From Arthrobacter sp. PAMC25284 (GTDB taxonomy: Bacteria; Actinomycetota; Actinomycetes; Actinomycetales; Micrococcaceae), in assembly GCF_019443425.1 (NCBI RefSeq), contig NZ_CP080382.1:620001-684000 (forward strand): DNA of 64,000 bases, written 5' to 3'. Shown here piece by piece: positions 9,274 through 17,494 of the stretch. Each line of letters opens with the position of its first letter. The first letter of the stretch is position 1. The translations under genes were made by a program, and so were the position numbers. The notes beneath the pieces were generated by a model. The model was not told where the DNA came from. It made no database searches and was given only the letters and a program-made list of their open reading frames with translations.

Positions 9274-11403
9274 GTGATGTACGACGCACCCGAAGCGGCG
9301 CTGGTGGAGCAGGCGCGCGGGGCAGCCTCGAGCGGCGACTGGTCGCGGGCGTACGACCTGCTCACCGGCACGGACGCGAGCGTCCGGCTTTCAGTGGACG
9401 ACCTGGGGTTTCTGGCCGAGGTCGCCTACGCCGCCGGTCATCTCGACGTGACGATCGAGGCGTGGGAGCGTGCGCACGCGGAGGCAGTTCGCCTCGGTGA
9501 TCCCATCACGGCCGCCGGCGCGGCGGCTCGAGTGGCCCTGCACCTGCTGATGGACACTGCGCTGATGGCGCCGATCCGTGGGTGGGTCAAGCGGGCAGAG
9601 CGGCTCCTCGTAGGGCATGACGGGACGCCGATCCACGCGTGGCTGGCGGTCATCAAAAGCTACGAGCGTCTGATGATGGGAGACGTCCGCGCCGCCCACG
9701 ATTGGGCCAGCCGAGCCGTAGCGGTGGGATCGACCTGCAACCCGGCCGCGGCCGCCATCGGCAGGGTGGCAGAGGCGCATGCCGTGATCTTGGAGGGCGA
9801 CGTCCGCCGGGGCCTCGAACTCGTCAACGAAGCAGCGGTGGCCACCATCTCCGGGGAACTCGATGCCATATCAACGGGAATGCTCTATTGCGAGCTGGTG
9901 TGCATGCTCCAGGGGCTCGCTCAGTACGACCTTGCAGAAGAGTGGACAGAGGCCATGGAGCGGTGGCGCCAAGGCAACGGTATCGGCAGCATCCACGGGC
10001 GCTGCCGCGTCCACCGTGCCGAGATCCTCCGGCTGCGGGGGGCGTTCGCCGAGGCGGAGCGGGTGGCCCTGGCGGCCTGCGCGGAGCTCCGGCCTTACCT
10101 CCGACGTGAGTTCGGGTGGCCTCTCACCGAGTTGGGCCGGGTAAGGTTCCAGATGGGCAATCTGCGTGGTGCGGAGGAGGCGTTCCTGGCAGCCCGGCAG
10201 TCCGGGTGGGATCCGGAGCCGGGTCTCTCCCTGGTGCGACTGGCACAGGGCGACGTGGCTTTGGCGGCAGCATCCATCCGAGACGCGCTCGAACATCCAC
10301 TGACCGTCCCTTCCAAAGAAGTGCCGCCGAACACCGACCTGCGCCGTGCTCCATTACTGGCCGCGCGGGTCGAGATCGAGGTGGCGGCCGGAGACCTCGT
10401 CGCTGCCCGCGACGCGGCCGACGAACTTGCCCGGGTGGCCGCATGTTTCGAGAGCAGGGCGCTGGCGGCCAGTGCGGCAATGGCAGAGGGGCGGGTCCGG
10501 GTGGCAGCCGGTGAGGTGGCCGATGCCCGGCATGCGTTTCAGACCGCCGTCCAGCTGTGGAGCCTCGTGGGGGCTCCCTACGAGGTCGCGTTGGCGCGCA
10601 CCGGGCTTGCACACGCGCATCGAGCTGCGGGGGATGAAGCCGCTGCCCGCGTGGAGCTGACGGCAGCCGGCGCCGCTTTCGAAGACCTGGGAGCCGGGCG
10701 CCAGACGGACCGCATCGCGCACGCCGCGGGGGCCGGCCGGAAGCTACCGGCCGGCATCCTTTCAGGGCCGGCGTCGGCGTCATCGGTGGGGACCCGTGCG
10801 CCCGGTGACCGCCAGCGCGACACCAACGCGTTTCGTCAGGAGGGCGATTACTGGTTCATCTCGTTCGAGGAACACACTGTTGCGCTGCGTGACCTGAAAG
10901 GCCTGCACTATCTCGCGCGGCTCCTCGCGCATCAAGGCCGGGAATTCCACGTGCTGGACCTCGTGGCGAGCGGACCCGGTCTGGCCGCGGCCCATTCCGG
11001 CTTGCCTGATCCGGAGCTGACGCCTGCCGGATGGGGGGATGCCGGTCCTCTGCTCGATGCCCAGGCCAAGAACGCCTACCGCCGGCGGCTTGCCGAGATC
11101 GATGAGGACCTCGAGGAGGCGCGGCTCATGAGAGACAGCGGACGCGTAGTCCAGGCGACGGCGGAACGCGACTTCCTGATCCGCGAGCTGTCGCGTGCTG
11201 TCGGGCTCAGCGGGCGTGGCCGACGCGCCGGTGCCGCGTCGGAACGCGCCCGCGTCAGCGTAACCCGGGCGATCCGCCACGCCATGAGCCGGATTCGTCA
11301 CCACGATCCGGCGCTGGGGGAGCACCTTGAGCGGGCTATCCGGACGGGGACCTACTGCGTCTACCTGCCGGACTCACGCGTCACCGGTTCGTGGCTTATC
11401 TGA
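9274..11403 (+). CDS. Large TPR-like putative regulator, divergent from the hydrolase
   Basis: A 709-residue Ala- and Arg-rich helical protein. About residues 1-480 read as tandem helix pairs of the TPR/MalT type (repeated patterns such as AGDEAAARVELTAAGAAFEDLG). A separate C-terminal part from about residue 510 begins FRQEGDYWFISFEEHTVALRD, continues LKGLHYLARLLA, and ends with a basic helical stretch (SVTRAIRHAMSRIRHHDP) that could bind DNA. There is no Walker A and no recognisable LuxR HTH. The C-terminal domain recurs in large actinobacterial regulators, as far as I recall. Start is GTG 9274 or ATG 9277. Being divergent from the hydrolase, it may control that gene; this is inference. Confidence 0.65.
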   Translation: MMYDAPEAALVEQARGAASSGDWSRAYDLLTGTDASVRLSVDDLGFLAEVAYAAGHLDVTIEAWERAHAEAVRLGDPITAAGAAARVALHLLMDTALMAPIRGWVKRAERLLVGHDGTPIHAWLAVIKSYERLMMGDVRAAHDWASRAVAVGSTCNPAAAAIGRVAEAHAVILEGDVRRGLELVNEAAVATISGELDAISTGMLYCELVCMLQGLAQYDLAEEWTEAMERWRQGNGIGSIHGRCRVHRAEILRLRGAFAEAERVALAACAELRPYLRREFGWPLTELGRVRFQMGNLRGAEEAFLAARQSGWDPEPGLSLVRLAQGDVALAAASIRDALEHPLTVPSKEVPPNTDLRRAPLLAARVEIEVAAGDLVAARDAADELARVAACFESRALAASAAMAEGRVRVAAGEVADARHAFQTAVQLWSLVGAPYEVALARTGLAHAHRAAGDEAAARVELTAAGAAFEDLGAGRQTDRIAHAAGAGRKLPAGILSGPASASSVGTRAPGDRQRDTNAFRQEGDYWFISFEEHTVALRDLKGLHYLARLLAHQGREFHVLDLVASGPGLAAAHSGLPDPELTPAGWGDAGPLLDAQAKNAYRRRLAEIDEDLEEARLMRDSGRVVQATAERDFLIRELSRAVGLSGRGRRAGAASERARVSVTRAIRHAMSRIRHHDPALGEHLERAIRTGTYCVYLPDSRVTGSWLI

Positions 11404-11837
11404 AGGCTTCCGGCGTCGGCGGACGAGAAAAGTTGAGCCCGCCGAGGCGTCTCTGAACTGGGACGATACTCAAATCGGCAGGTCAAGGTGCGGTTGACAG
11501 CCGCGGGCGTGCCCGTAGCATTGAGTGTCAACGGAGCGTTGCGCGCGGCGCAGACTCCGGATCCCCACGGTCCGTCGAGGATGCCCGGAATTCCGGCAGC
11601 TTCCTGGGCTCCGGCCATGGTCTGCCAAGGGGGCAGGTTCACTTCGCAGCAGAAAACGGTTCCGGCGCGGTTGTCGTAGACGCTTCGAAACTGGCCCGAA
11701 GCGAGTGGGCCTGCCCGGCCGAACGGCAGCGAACCCGGCCCGCCCGGCGACTCCCTATAATAGGAAGTTGCGCCCTGATGTCAGTCACTGCTGTCCGTCT
11801 GGCGCTTTGACTGCTCCCCTTATGGAAAGGCCTCGCT
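11404..11837. other. 434-bp gap with a likely -10 element for the mannosyltransferase
   Basis: I see no convincing gene here. Short open frames occur on both strands (for example a 93-codon frame on the minus strand at 11361-11642 that runs back into the preceding gene), but none has a ribosome site or recognisable motif. A perfect TATAAT lies at 11756-11761 on the plus strand, about 77 bases before the GTG of the next gene, without a good -35. It is a plausible promoter for the downstream gene. Confidence 0.4.
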
Positions 11838-12572
11838 GTGCGTGTCCTCACGATCATCCCGACCTACAACGAGCTGGAATCGTTGCCTAAGACCCTCGGG
11901 CGCCTTCGCGCGGCTGTGCCGGCCTCGGATGTGCTGGTTGTCGATGACAACAGCCCCGACGGCACGGGCCAGCTTGCGGACCGCATCGCAGCGGAGGACG
12001 CCCAGGTGCACGTCCTGCACCGACAGGGCAAAGCCGGACTCGGGGCGGCCTACATTGCGGGATTCAAGTGGGGACTCGAAGCGGGGTACGACGTCCTCGT
12101 TGAAATGGACGCGGACGGCTCGCACAAGCCCGAACAGCTCCCGCTCCTGCTTGACGCGGTGGAGCACGGCGCCGATCTGGCCATGGGCTCCCGCTGGGTT
12201 CCTGGCGGCAGCGTGGTTAACTGGCCGCTTTACCGGCAGGCCATTTCCCGGGTCGGCAGCACCTATGCCCGCATCATGCTGGGCGTCAAGATCAGGGACG
12301 TCACCGGCGGCTTCCGCGCCTTCCGCCGCACCACGCTTGAGAAACTGAACCTCGACACCGTCGATTCGGTCGGCTATGGCTTCCAGGTGGATCTGGCGTG
12401 GCGCGTGGCCAAACTCGGGCTCAACATCGTGGAGCGGCCCATCACCTTCGTCGAACGCGAATTGGGCGCCTCGAAGATGAGCGGCAACATCGTGGTCGAA
12501 GCCATGATCAACGTAACCAAGTGGGGACTCATGGCGCGCTGGAACAAGCTGACCGGTAAGAAAGCCGTCTAA
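11838..12572 (+). CDS. ppm1: Polyprenol monophosphomannose synthase (GT2 family)
   Basis: A 244-residue GT-A fold glycosyltransferase. N-terminus VLTIIPTYNELESL is the nucleotide-sugar start; VVDDNSPDGTG and VEMDADGSHKPEQ give the metal-binding DXD-like Asp residues; the central GLGAAYIAGFKWGL and the C-terminal FVERELGASKMSG are standard for the dolichol/polyprenol-phosphate mannose synthases. It moves mannose from GDP-mannose to polyprenyl phosphate at the inner membrane face, supplying GT-C mannosyltransferases. Only the catalytic domain is present; the acyltransferase domain of mycobacterial Ppm1 is absent. GTG start with AAAGG 9 bases upstream. It is convergent with rbpA, an arrangement seen in other actinobacteria. 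Confidence 0.92.
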   Translation: MRVLTIIPTYNELESLPKTLGRLRAAVPASDVLVVDDNSPDGTGQLADRIAAEDAQVHVLHRQGKAGLGAAYIAGFKWGLEAGYDVLVEMDADGSHKPEQLPLLLDAVEHGADLAMGSRWVPGGSVVNWPLYRQAISRVGSTYARIMLGVKIRDVTGGFRAFRRTTLEKLNLDTVDSVGYGFQVDLAWRVAKLGLNIVERPITFVERELGASKMSGNIVVEAMINVTKWGLMARWNKLTGKKAV

Positions 12573-12585
12573 CCACAGAGCAACC

Positions 12586-12617
12586 GAGGACGCCGCCCGT
12601 TCAAGGGCGGCGTCCTC
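12586..12617 (+). terminator. Hairpin terminator after ppm1
   Basis: Stem GAGGACGCCGCCC pairs with GGGCGGCGTCCTC around the loop GTTCAA, a 13-bp perfect stem 13 bases after the ppm1 stop codon. Confidence 0.8.
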
Positions 12618-12635
12618 GCGTCACGAGACGCCAGT

Positions 12636-12686
12636 AAAAAGGGCCGGGCCCGCAATGTCAGTAAGACAATGCGGGCCCGGCTCTTT
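12636..12686 (-). terminator. Second hairpin between ppm1 and rbpA
   Basis: AGGGCCGGGCCCGCAATGTC (12640-12659) pairs with GACAATGCGGGCCCGGCTCT (12665-12684) with one mismatch and one G-T pair. On the minus strand it lies downstream of rbpA and is followed by a short run derived from AAAAA (T-rich on that strand), so it best serves rbpA, but it can act in both directions between the convergent genes. Confidence 0.7.
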
Positions 12687-12713
12687 ATGGAACTCGAGGT
12701 GCTGTGACGGGGC

Positions 12714-13061
12714 CTAGGCCGTACGCCGTTCACCACGGCGTTCGCGCAGGATCGTGAGGCGGTCTTCAAGGATCTGCTCCAGCTCGGGGAGGCTCCGGCG
12801 TTCCAGCAACATGTCCCAGTGCGTGCGCACTGCTTTTTCGTTGCTGGTATCCGGACGCTCGCCGTTGACCAGCAGGGCTTCCTTACCCGTCTTGGAAACC
12901 CAGACCGGCGGGATCTCCGCTTCCGAGGAGAAGGTCACGAATACCTGCTCGCCGTCCGCGCACCGGTACTCGACGCGCTGGCGCGGAGCCGGTTCGACAC
13001 CGGATTCGGTCTCCATGCTCTGTGCGCCAAGGCGCATACCCCGCAGGCTGCGATCGCTCAT
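12714..13061 (-). CDS. rbpA: RNA polymerase-binding protein RbpA
   Basis: A 115-residue protein that matches RbpA throughout: N-terminal tail MSDRSLRGMRLGAQSMETE, core domain (RQRVEYRCADGEQVFVTF...PPVWVSKTGKEA), basic linker and the C-terminal sigma-interacting region (THWDMLLERRSLPELEQILEDRL). RbpA binds the primary sigma factor and the polymerase and stabilises the open complex in actinobacteria. One core Cys (YRCADGE) is visible; the Zn-binding set of some homologues is incomplete. GGGAGAAAAG stands just before the ATG. A SigH/SigR-type promoter lies at 13185-13211. Confidence 0.95.
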   Translation of the reverse strand: MSDRSLRGMRLGAQSMETESGVEPAPRQRVEYRCADGEQVFVTFSSEAEIPPVWVSKTGKEALLVNGERPDTSNEKAVRTHWDMLLERRSLPELEQILEDRLTILRERRGERRTA

Positions 13062-13184
13062 CTTTTCTCCCTCTACTCGGTCCGCAGAGCTATGCCCTGC
13101 GTTAGCCGGGGGCCGTGGAGCCTCGCCGGACTACTGTTTGCATTGCGCTGCCCAGTGGAATTCTGTTCGTAACAAGCACTGAAA

Positions 13185-13211
13185 TAACGCTTTGCGAAGC
13201 CTTTTTGTTCC
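13185..13211 (-). promoter_or_regulatory. SigH/SigR-type (thiol-oxidative stress) promoter for rbpA
   Basis: On the minus strand GGAACA (-35, from 13211) and GTTA (-10, 13185-13188) are separated by exactly 18 bases between GGAAC and GTTA. The consensus for the actinobacterial SigR/SigH family is GGAAY - about 18 - GTT. rbpA of Streptomyces is a known SigR target, so location and spacing agree. It lies about 125 bases before the rbpA start. Confidence 0.65.
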
Positions 13212-13340
13212 GGCGGATTGAACCTGTCGGACAAATACCCAAGTATACGGGAGCGAGTTGGCTAGGTAAAGCGTGCCGCCGTCTCCGTAGCGTGACGGGT
13301 AGTGACCCAGTGGTGTTGCCCAGCCGTTCGCGTGGGCGCA

Positions 13341-13372
13341 TGGAAGCCACCTGCGCGCGCAGGTGGCTTCCA
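13341..13372. repeat. Perfect 32-bp palindrome downstream of the SPFH gene
   Basis: TGGAAGCCACCTGCGC followed directly by its exact reverse complement, with no unpaired centre. It lies 38 bases beyond the stop codon of the SPFH gene (minus strand) and about 130 bases upstream of the rbpA promoter. A rho-independent terminator without T-run is the simplest reading; a perfect no-loop palindrome could also be a protein-binding site. Confidence 0.6.
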
Positions 13373-13409
13373 TTCCCGATATCCCGCGAACGGGAAGGGC
13401 AGTGCCGGC

Positions 13410-14363
13410 TTAAGGTTCCTGGGAGGCTGCCGGGAACGGGGCTGATCCCTTGTCCGGGCCGTCAATATCGCTAAAGAGGCTGTCGTCCGCGACGCCGGTA
13501 CCCAGGGCGTTGCCGATCCCCTTGAGCGCTTCACCCACTTCGCTGGGAATGATCCACAACTTGTTGGCCGAGCCCTCGGCGATCTTCGGCAGAGTCTGCA
13601 GGTACTGGTAGGCGAGCAGCTTCTGGTCGGGGTTGCCCTTGTGGATCGCGTCGAACACCTTCTGGATGGCCTGGGCCTCACCGTCGGCGCGCAGGATCGC
13701 CGCCTTGGCGTCTCCCTCGGCTTTAAGGATGGAGGACTGCCGCTGGCCTTCAGCCGTGAGGATGGCTGACTGCTTGGTACCTTCCGCGGTCAGGATTGCG
13801 GCACGGCGGTCACGTTCGGCGCGCATCTGCTTCTCCATCGAATCCTGGATGGAGTGCGGCGGATCAATGGCCTTGAGTTCCACCCGGGAGACCCGGATTC
13901 CCCAGCGGCCGGTCGCCTCGTCCAGCACCCCGCGGAGCTGGCCGTTGATCTGGTCCCTGGACGTCAGGGCTTCCTCGAGGTTAAGGCCACCGACGACGTT
14001 ACGCAGGGTGGTGGTGGTGAGCTGCTCGACCGCCTGAATGTAGTTGGCAATCTCGTAGGTTGCGGCCCGCGCATCCGTGACCTGGAAATAGACCACGGTG
14101 TCGATCGAGACCACCAGGTTGTCCTCCGTGATTACTGGCTGCGGAGGGAAGGAGACCACTTGCTCCCGCAGGTCCAGGAGCGGCAGCAGCCGGTCCACAA
14201 AGGGGATCAGGATGGTCAGGCCGGGGTTAAGAGTGCGCTGGTACTTGCCGAGACGTTCGACGACGCCGGCCCGCGCCTGCGGGACGATCCGCACCGCCCG
14301 GACCAGCACTATTATCACAAACGCGATCAGAACCAGCAGCACGCTAGCGACTGCGATATCCAT
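13410..14363 (-). CDS. SPFH/Band 7 (stomatin-like) membrane protein
   Basis: A 317-residue protein with an N-terminal membrane helix (VASVLLVLIAFVIIVLVRAV), then the Band 7 domain (QARAGVVERLGKYQRTLNPG...), and a long coiled coil rich in Ala/Glu/Lys with the repeats AEGTKQSAILTAEGQRQSS. This is the layout of stomatin/QmcA-type SPFH proteins that form large ring assemblies on the inner membrane. The gene upstream on the same strand encodes an NfeD protein, the standard partner of this group. The C-terminal 25 residues are variable. ATG start at 14363; ribosome site is weak (GGGGAAATGGTG region). Confidence 0.9.
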   Translation of the reverse strand: MDIAVASVLLVLIAFVIIVLVRAVRIVPQARAGVVERLGKYQRTLNPGLTILIPFVDRLLPLLDLREQVVSFPPQPVITEDNLVVSIDTVVYFQVTDARAATYEIANYIQAVEQLTTTTLRNVVGGLNLEEALTSRDQINGQLRGVLDEATGRWGIRVSRVELKAIDPPHSIQDSMEKQMRAERDRRAAILTAEGTKQSAILTAEGQRQSSILKAEGDAKAAILRADGEAQAIQKVFDAIHKGNPDQKLLAYQYLQTLPKIAEGSANKLWIIPSEVGEALKGIGNALGTGVADDSLFSDIDGPDKGSAPFPAASQEP

Positions 14364-14473
14364 ACATCACCATTTCCCCAGTAGTTATGTTGTGCTCTGT
14401 GGCGGGTTCCCCGCCGCAGTTCCTGTTGCCGGTGGCGGCAGCAGTACGTTGTGTCCGGCCGGCGGCCATGCCG

Positions 14474-14935
14474 CTACTGCACGGCCGTCTCCGGCTGAGG
14501 GGCCACGACGGCAGTGGCGCCGTCGATGGCACTGACGACGGCGTGATCTCCGGGTGCAAGGACGGCGTTTTCGGAGCGGGCGCTCCAGACATCGCCGCCG
14601 ATCTTGACCACTCCGCCGTTGGCGCTGACGGCCTCTATGACCAGGGCGGATTCACCGATCAGGCGCTCGATGTTACTGCGCTGGTCGGCAGGGCCTTTTC
14701 GGAGGTGTTTGAGGGCAACCGGCCGGACTACGCCGATCATCAGCAGGGAGACCACACAGAACGCGACGATCTCAAGCCACAAGTCCGCCCCGGCGAGGTC
14801 GGCCACAAGCCCGGCCAGCGCGCCACCGCCCAGCATGATGAAGAACAAGTCGAGGGTCAGCATCTCAACCACGGCGAATCCGAGGAAGGCGGTGAGCCAG
14901 AGCGCCCACCAATTTTCGGCCAGCCATTCAAACAT
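14474..14935 (-). CDS. NfeD family membrane protein
   Basis: A 153-residue protein with about three membrane helices in the first 75 residues (WWALWLTAFLGFAVVEML, LFFIMLGGGALAGLVADL, IVAFCVVSLLMIGVVRPVA) and a C-terminal OB-fold (RLIGESALVIEAVSANGGVVKIGGDVWSARSE). I place the start at the ATG at 14935, preceded by GGAGGGTGGACAG; the frame is open further to 14989. NfeD short forms pair with SPFH proteins in membrane microdomain organisation; the SPFH gene follows 110 bases downstream. The protease domain of long NfeD proteins is absent. Confidence 0.9.
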   Translation of the reverse strand: MFEWLAENWWALWLTAFLGFAVVEMLTLDLFFIMLGGGALAGLVADLAGADLWLEIVAFCVVSLLMIGVVRPVALKHLRKGPADQRSNIERLIGESALVIEAVSANGGVVKIGGDVWSARSENAVLAPGDHAVVSAIDGATAVVAPQPETAVQ

Positions 14936-15058
14936 CTGTCCACCCTCCGTCCCGGAAGTCGCAGGCGCAACTCCCCAGTACCCTGTCATCCCATCCTAAG
15001 CCGAAGGGCAAGGGCTGCGGCGGGCCCGGACGGACTCAGTGCCAACGTGGCCAAGTCG

Positions 15059-15946
15059 TTATGGTGCCGGGGTGGGCACTTTATCCCCGCCGGTGGCGAA
15101 AACACTGATCCGGAAACGCGCAGAGACCGCGGTGAGCGGTGGCAGGCCGGCGACGCGGGCAGCCAACTGGCCCCGGTCCAGATGGTGTCCGGCCGGCCCC
15201 ATCAGGGCGAGGTTTGCGACGTCGCCGGGCGCCAGGGACAACTCCAGGTCCAGTTCCTGCGTGCACACCGGGGAAAAGAAGCCTTCCAGCGAGGTAGCCA
15301 GCCGCTCTTCCTTCGCAGGCTCGATCCCGAGCATGCCAGTCTGCCCCGCGACGTCGGCGAGGTGCCCGGGCCGGGGAGTCACCACCACAAGGCGGCCGCC
15401 GGGGCGGAGCACCCGGGCGAACTCAGCCGCGTTGCGCGGCGCGAAGACGACGGTGACGACGTCGACCGCGCCGTCCGCGACGGGCAGGGGCTGCCATACG
15501 TCGCTGACCAGGTTCAGGGCTTCCGGGTTCAGCCTTGCTGCTCGGCGGAGCGCGAATTTGGAGATGTCGAGACCGATGGCCGCCACCCCAGGGTCCCGGT
15601 CCAGGAGTGTCCGGAGGTAATGGCCGGTGCCTGTTCCGGTGTCCAGCACCAGGGGAGCCGGGCCGCCGGGGACCCGGTTAAGCGCCGGGGCAGCCAGCGC
15701 GGCAACTGCGTCCGCGAGTGGCTGGTAATGGCCGGCGGTGAGGAAATCGAAGCGGGCCGCGACCATGTCGGCCGCGTCCGCTTCGAAGACAGTTCCCTTG
15801 CCGACGAGGAAATTGAAGTATCCCTGCTTGGCTGCGTCGAAGCTGTGTCCAGCTGCGCAGACCAGAGACCGTCCGCCGTCGCCGCCGGGGGCGAGGCTGT
15901 CACGGCACACCGGGCAGAGCAGAGGGGGGACGGGGGCGGGAAGCAT
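15059..15946 (-). CDS. rlmA: 23S rRNA (guanine-N1)-methyltransferase, RlmA/TlrB type
   Basis: A 295-residue protein. An N-terminal zinc module (LLCPVCRDSL...LVCAAGHSFDAAKQGYFNFL) is the hallmark of RlmA enzymes, and DFLTAGHYQPLADAV follows as in E. coli RrmA. The SAM-binding motif is VLDTGTGTGHYLRTLL and the later acid is in IGLDISKFAL. The enzyme adds a methyl to N1 of a guanine in 23S rRNA (G745 or G748 group); which one is not clear. The frame is open to 16069, but similarity begins at the ATG at 15946, so I use that start. The gene appears monocistronic. Confidence 0.87.
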   Translation of the reverse strand: MLPAPVPPLLCPVCRDSLAPGGDGGRSLVCAAGHSFDAAKQGYFNFLVGKGTVFEADAADMVAARFDFLTAGHYQPLADAVAALAAPALNRVPGGPAPLVLDTGTGTGHYLRTLLDRDPGVAAIGLDISKFALRRAARLNPEALNLVSDVWQPLPVADGAVDVVTVVFAPRNAAEFARVLRPGGRLVVVTPRPGHLADVAGQTGMLGIEPAKEERLATSLEGFFSPVCTQELDLELSLAPGDVANLALMGPAGHHLDRGQLAARVAGLPPLTAVSARFRISVFATGGDKVPTPAP

Positions 15947-16099
15947 ACGTTCAATCCTAGGCCTGGCGCCCCGGACCGGCGCATACGCCGTTATGTGGGG
16001 ATCGGGAGACTGGCAATCACTTCGGCTTCCGCCGCAGTTGGGACTGCATGGACAGTAAGATGTGCCCACGTCGAGTCAATCGGAAAACGAACCAACTGA

Positions 16100-16479
16100 C
16101 CAGCCTCAGTCGAAATCAGCGGCGAAGCTAGTGCCGCGCTGAACTTCTTCGCGTCCAAGCCCGGTGTGTTCGGTGCGACTGTCTACGAGAAGGCTGTGGG
16201 GTTTGCCGCTGCGGCACACAACACCCTGTTGCTCTCAGTCCGTATCGCACGGCGCAGAACCGCGCAGAGGACCTGGAAGCAGCCCTGCATAGCCGGACAG
16301 CCATTAATCTGGCGTGCGGGGTCATCATGGCGCAGAACAGGTGCTCGCAGGCAGAAGCGATGGAAATCCTCACCAAGGTCTCCAGCAACCCCAACCGCAA
16401 CCGCAAACTGCGTGACGTCGCCTCAGAACTGATCGAACAATTCTCCGGTGCCAGCATCGAGACTCATTTCGACGCGTAA
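16100..16479 (+). pseudogene. Decayed GAF-ANTAR RNA-binding antiterminator gene
   Basis: From 16100 one frame reads the end of a GAF domain (ALNFFASKPGVFGATVYEKAVGFAAAA, ending SVRIA). Near 16245 the similarity moves to another frame, which gives a complete ANTAR domain: RTAQNRAEDLEAALHSRTAI, then NLACGVIMAQNRCSQAEA and a C-terminal helix, stopping at 16477-16479. A stop codon lies just before the GAF fragment (16097-16099), so the 5' two-thirds is gone. ANTAR domains bind paired hairpins in mRNA. With both truncation and frameshift the gene is broken. Confidence 0.75.
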
Positions 16480-16591
16480 GAGCAACCGGGCGGACAACAC
16501 GTCACCCAGCGATGCTCATTACGCCCACAGCCTCGATTCCGAGATCCGGGGTCTCCTGCAGCCCGGGGTAAAGGGGGTCGGCGGGGCGGGG

Positions 16592-16702
16592 TCAGTATCG
16601 GGTGGTTCCGCCGGACGGATCGGGGGCGTTCTTTTTGGCGCGGCGGGCGCGCAGAACCCTGCTGATGATGGCGGGCAGGAATGCGAAGAGGATCTTTTTC
16701 AT
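16592..16702 (-). CDS. 36-residue basic membrane-associated small protein
   Basis: Begins MKKILFAFLPAIISRVLRAR and ends NAPDPSGGTTRY: one short hydrophobic/amphipathic helix followed by a run of Arg and Lys. AGGAA lies 9 bases before the ATG. Similar tiny proteins (MKK-hydrophobic-RRAR) are common in this group as far as I recall. It is 62 bases downstream of the four-helix membrane protein on the same strand and probably shares its transcript. Function unknown. Confidence 0.6.
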   Translation of the reverse strand: MKKILFAFLPAIISRVLRARRAKKNAPDPSGGTTRY

Positions 16703-16764
16703 GGAATGTTCCTGTTCTTGAATTGCCGATGGTATGTCGGTGCGGGTCGTGCCGGGGGAGACCG

Positions 16765-17367
16765 CTAGGCGGAGCCGCCCAGATCAGCTTCGTCGACCCT
16801 GCGGTGGAACCGCATGCCTGCGAGGCCGCCCAGCACCGCACCGCCGAGGGTGATAATGGCGGCCACGACCAGCACGAGCAGGCCTCCGGTGCTCAGTTCA
16901 CCTTCGTTGAGGGGAATCCGCGGAAAGCTGTTGAGGTTGGCGAGGATATTGAACCGGCTTCCGGCGACTGCGCCGGCGAAAGCTACAACGACTGCGACGA
17001 GGACCGCCCACAGCCAAACGGCGAGGCCCTGCCTGGCTCCATTGAAGCGGGCCATTCTTCCTGCGACGTAGCCGCCGCAGTAGTAGGCCACAAACAGGAT
17101 GACTGCCAGAATGATGCCGCCGATGATGGTGACGGTTTGTAGGTCCTGGGCCGCAACTTGTCCCGGATCGGTGTTATTGGCGGCGCTGATGCCTGCCCCG
17201 AGAGCCGTGCTGGCTGCAGTCAGCAGGACGATCATCCCGGTGGCGGTTATCCAGCCGAAGAAGGCTGATCCGAACTTCATGCCGCCAAATTGGCGTTTCT
17301 CTTCGGCCAGCACGGTGTCCCTGCGGTTTTCCCGGACTTCCCCGGTTTCTTCGTAGTTTGAACTCAT
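16765..17367 (-). CDS. Four-helix integral membrane protein, function unknown
   Basis: A 200-residue protein. A charged N-terminus of about 30 residues is followed by four hydrophobic segments (near 33-57, 80-100, 118-138 and 160-182) with Gly-rich helix faces ([36 protein letters not shown]). The layout resembles small YrzE-like membrane proteins. GAGAGGA precedes the ATG at 17367. The small basic protein at 16592-16702 follows. No catalytic motif is visible and I cannot assign a role. Confidence 0.75.
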   Translation of the reverse strand: MSSNYEETGEVRENRRDTVLAEEKRQFGGMKFGSAFFGWITATGMIVLLTAASTALGAGISAANNTDPGQVAAQDLQTVTIIGGIILAVILFVAYYCGGYVAGRMARFNGARQGLAVWLWAVLVAVVVAFAGAVAGSRFNILANLNSFPRIPLNEGELSTGGLLVLVVAAIITLGGAVLGGLAGMRFHRRVDEADLGGSA

Positions 17368-17494
17368 GCTGGGATCCTCTCATCGGGTGCGCGGTGTGGA
17401 GTGTTGCGGTTCAGGTCGGCGGGACAGTGCCTCCAGCTGCTCACGGGCCGGAGGAATTGTTGTTCGCCTTCTTCCCGGACCACTAGACACCCCA

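Larger units (their letters stand above)
13062..13409. other. 348-bp gap: rbpA leader, promoter and palindrome
   Basis: Holds the rbpA 5' leader, the SigH-type promoter (13185-13211) and the 32-bp palindrome (13341-13372). I see no gene; short open frames in it lack ribosome sites. Confidence 0.6.

Noticed and set aside
11361..11642. A 93-codon minus-strand gene in the gap before ppm1
   Set aside because: It overlaps the end of the TPR-type gene, has no ribosome site and no recognisable motif.
14387..16099. A 570-codon plus-strand open frame
   Set aside because: Runs opposite both the NfeD and RlmA genes, which have recognisable motifs and ribosome sites. Composition is typical of antisense shadow.
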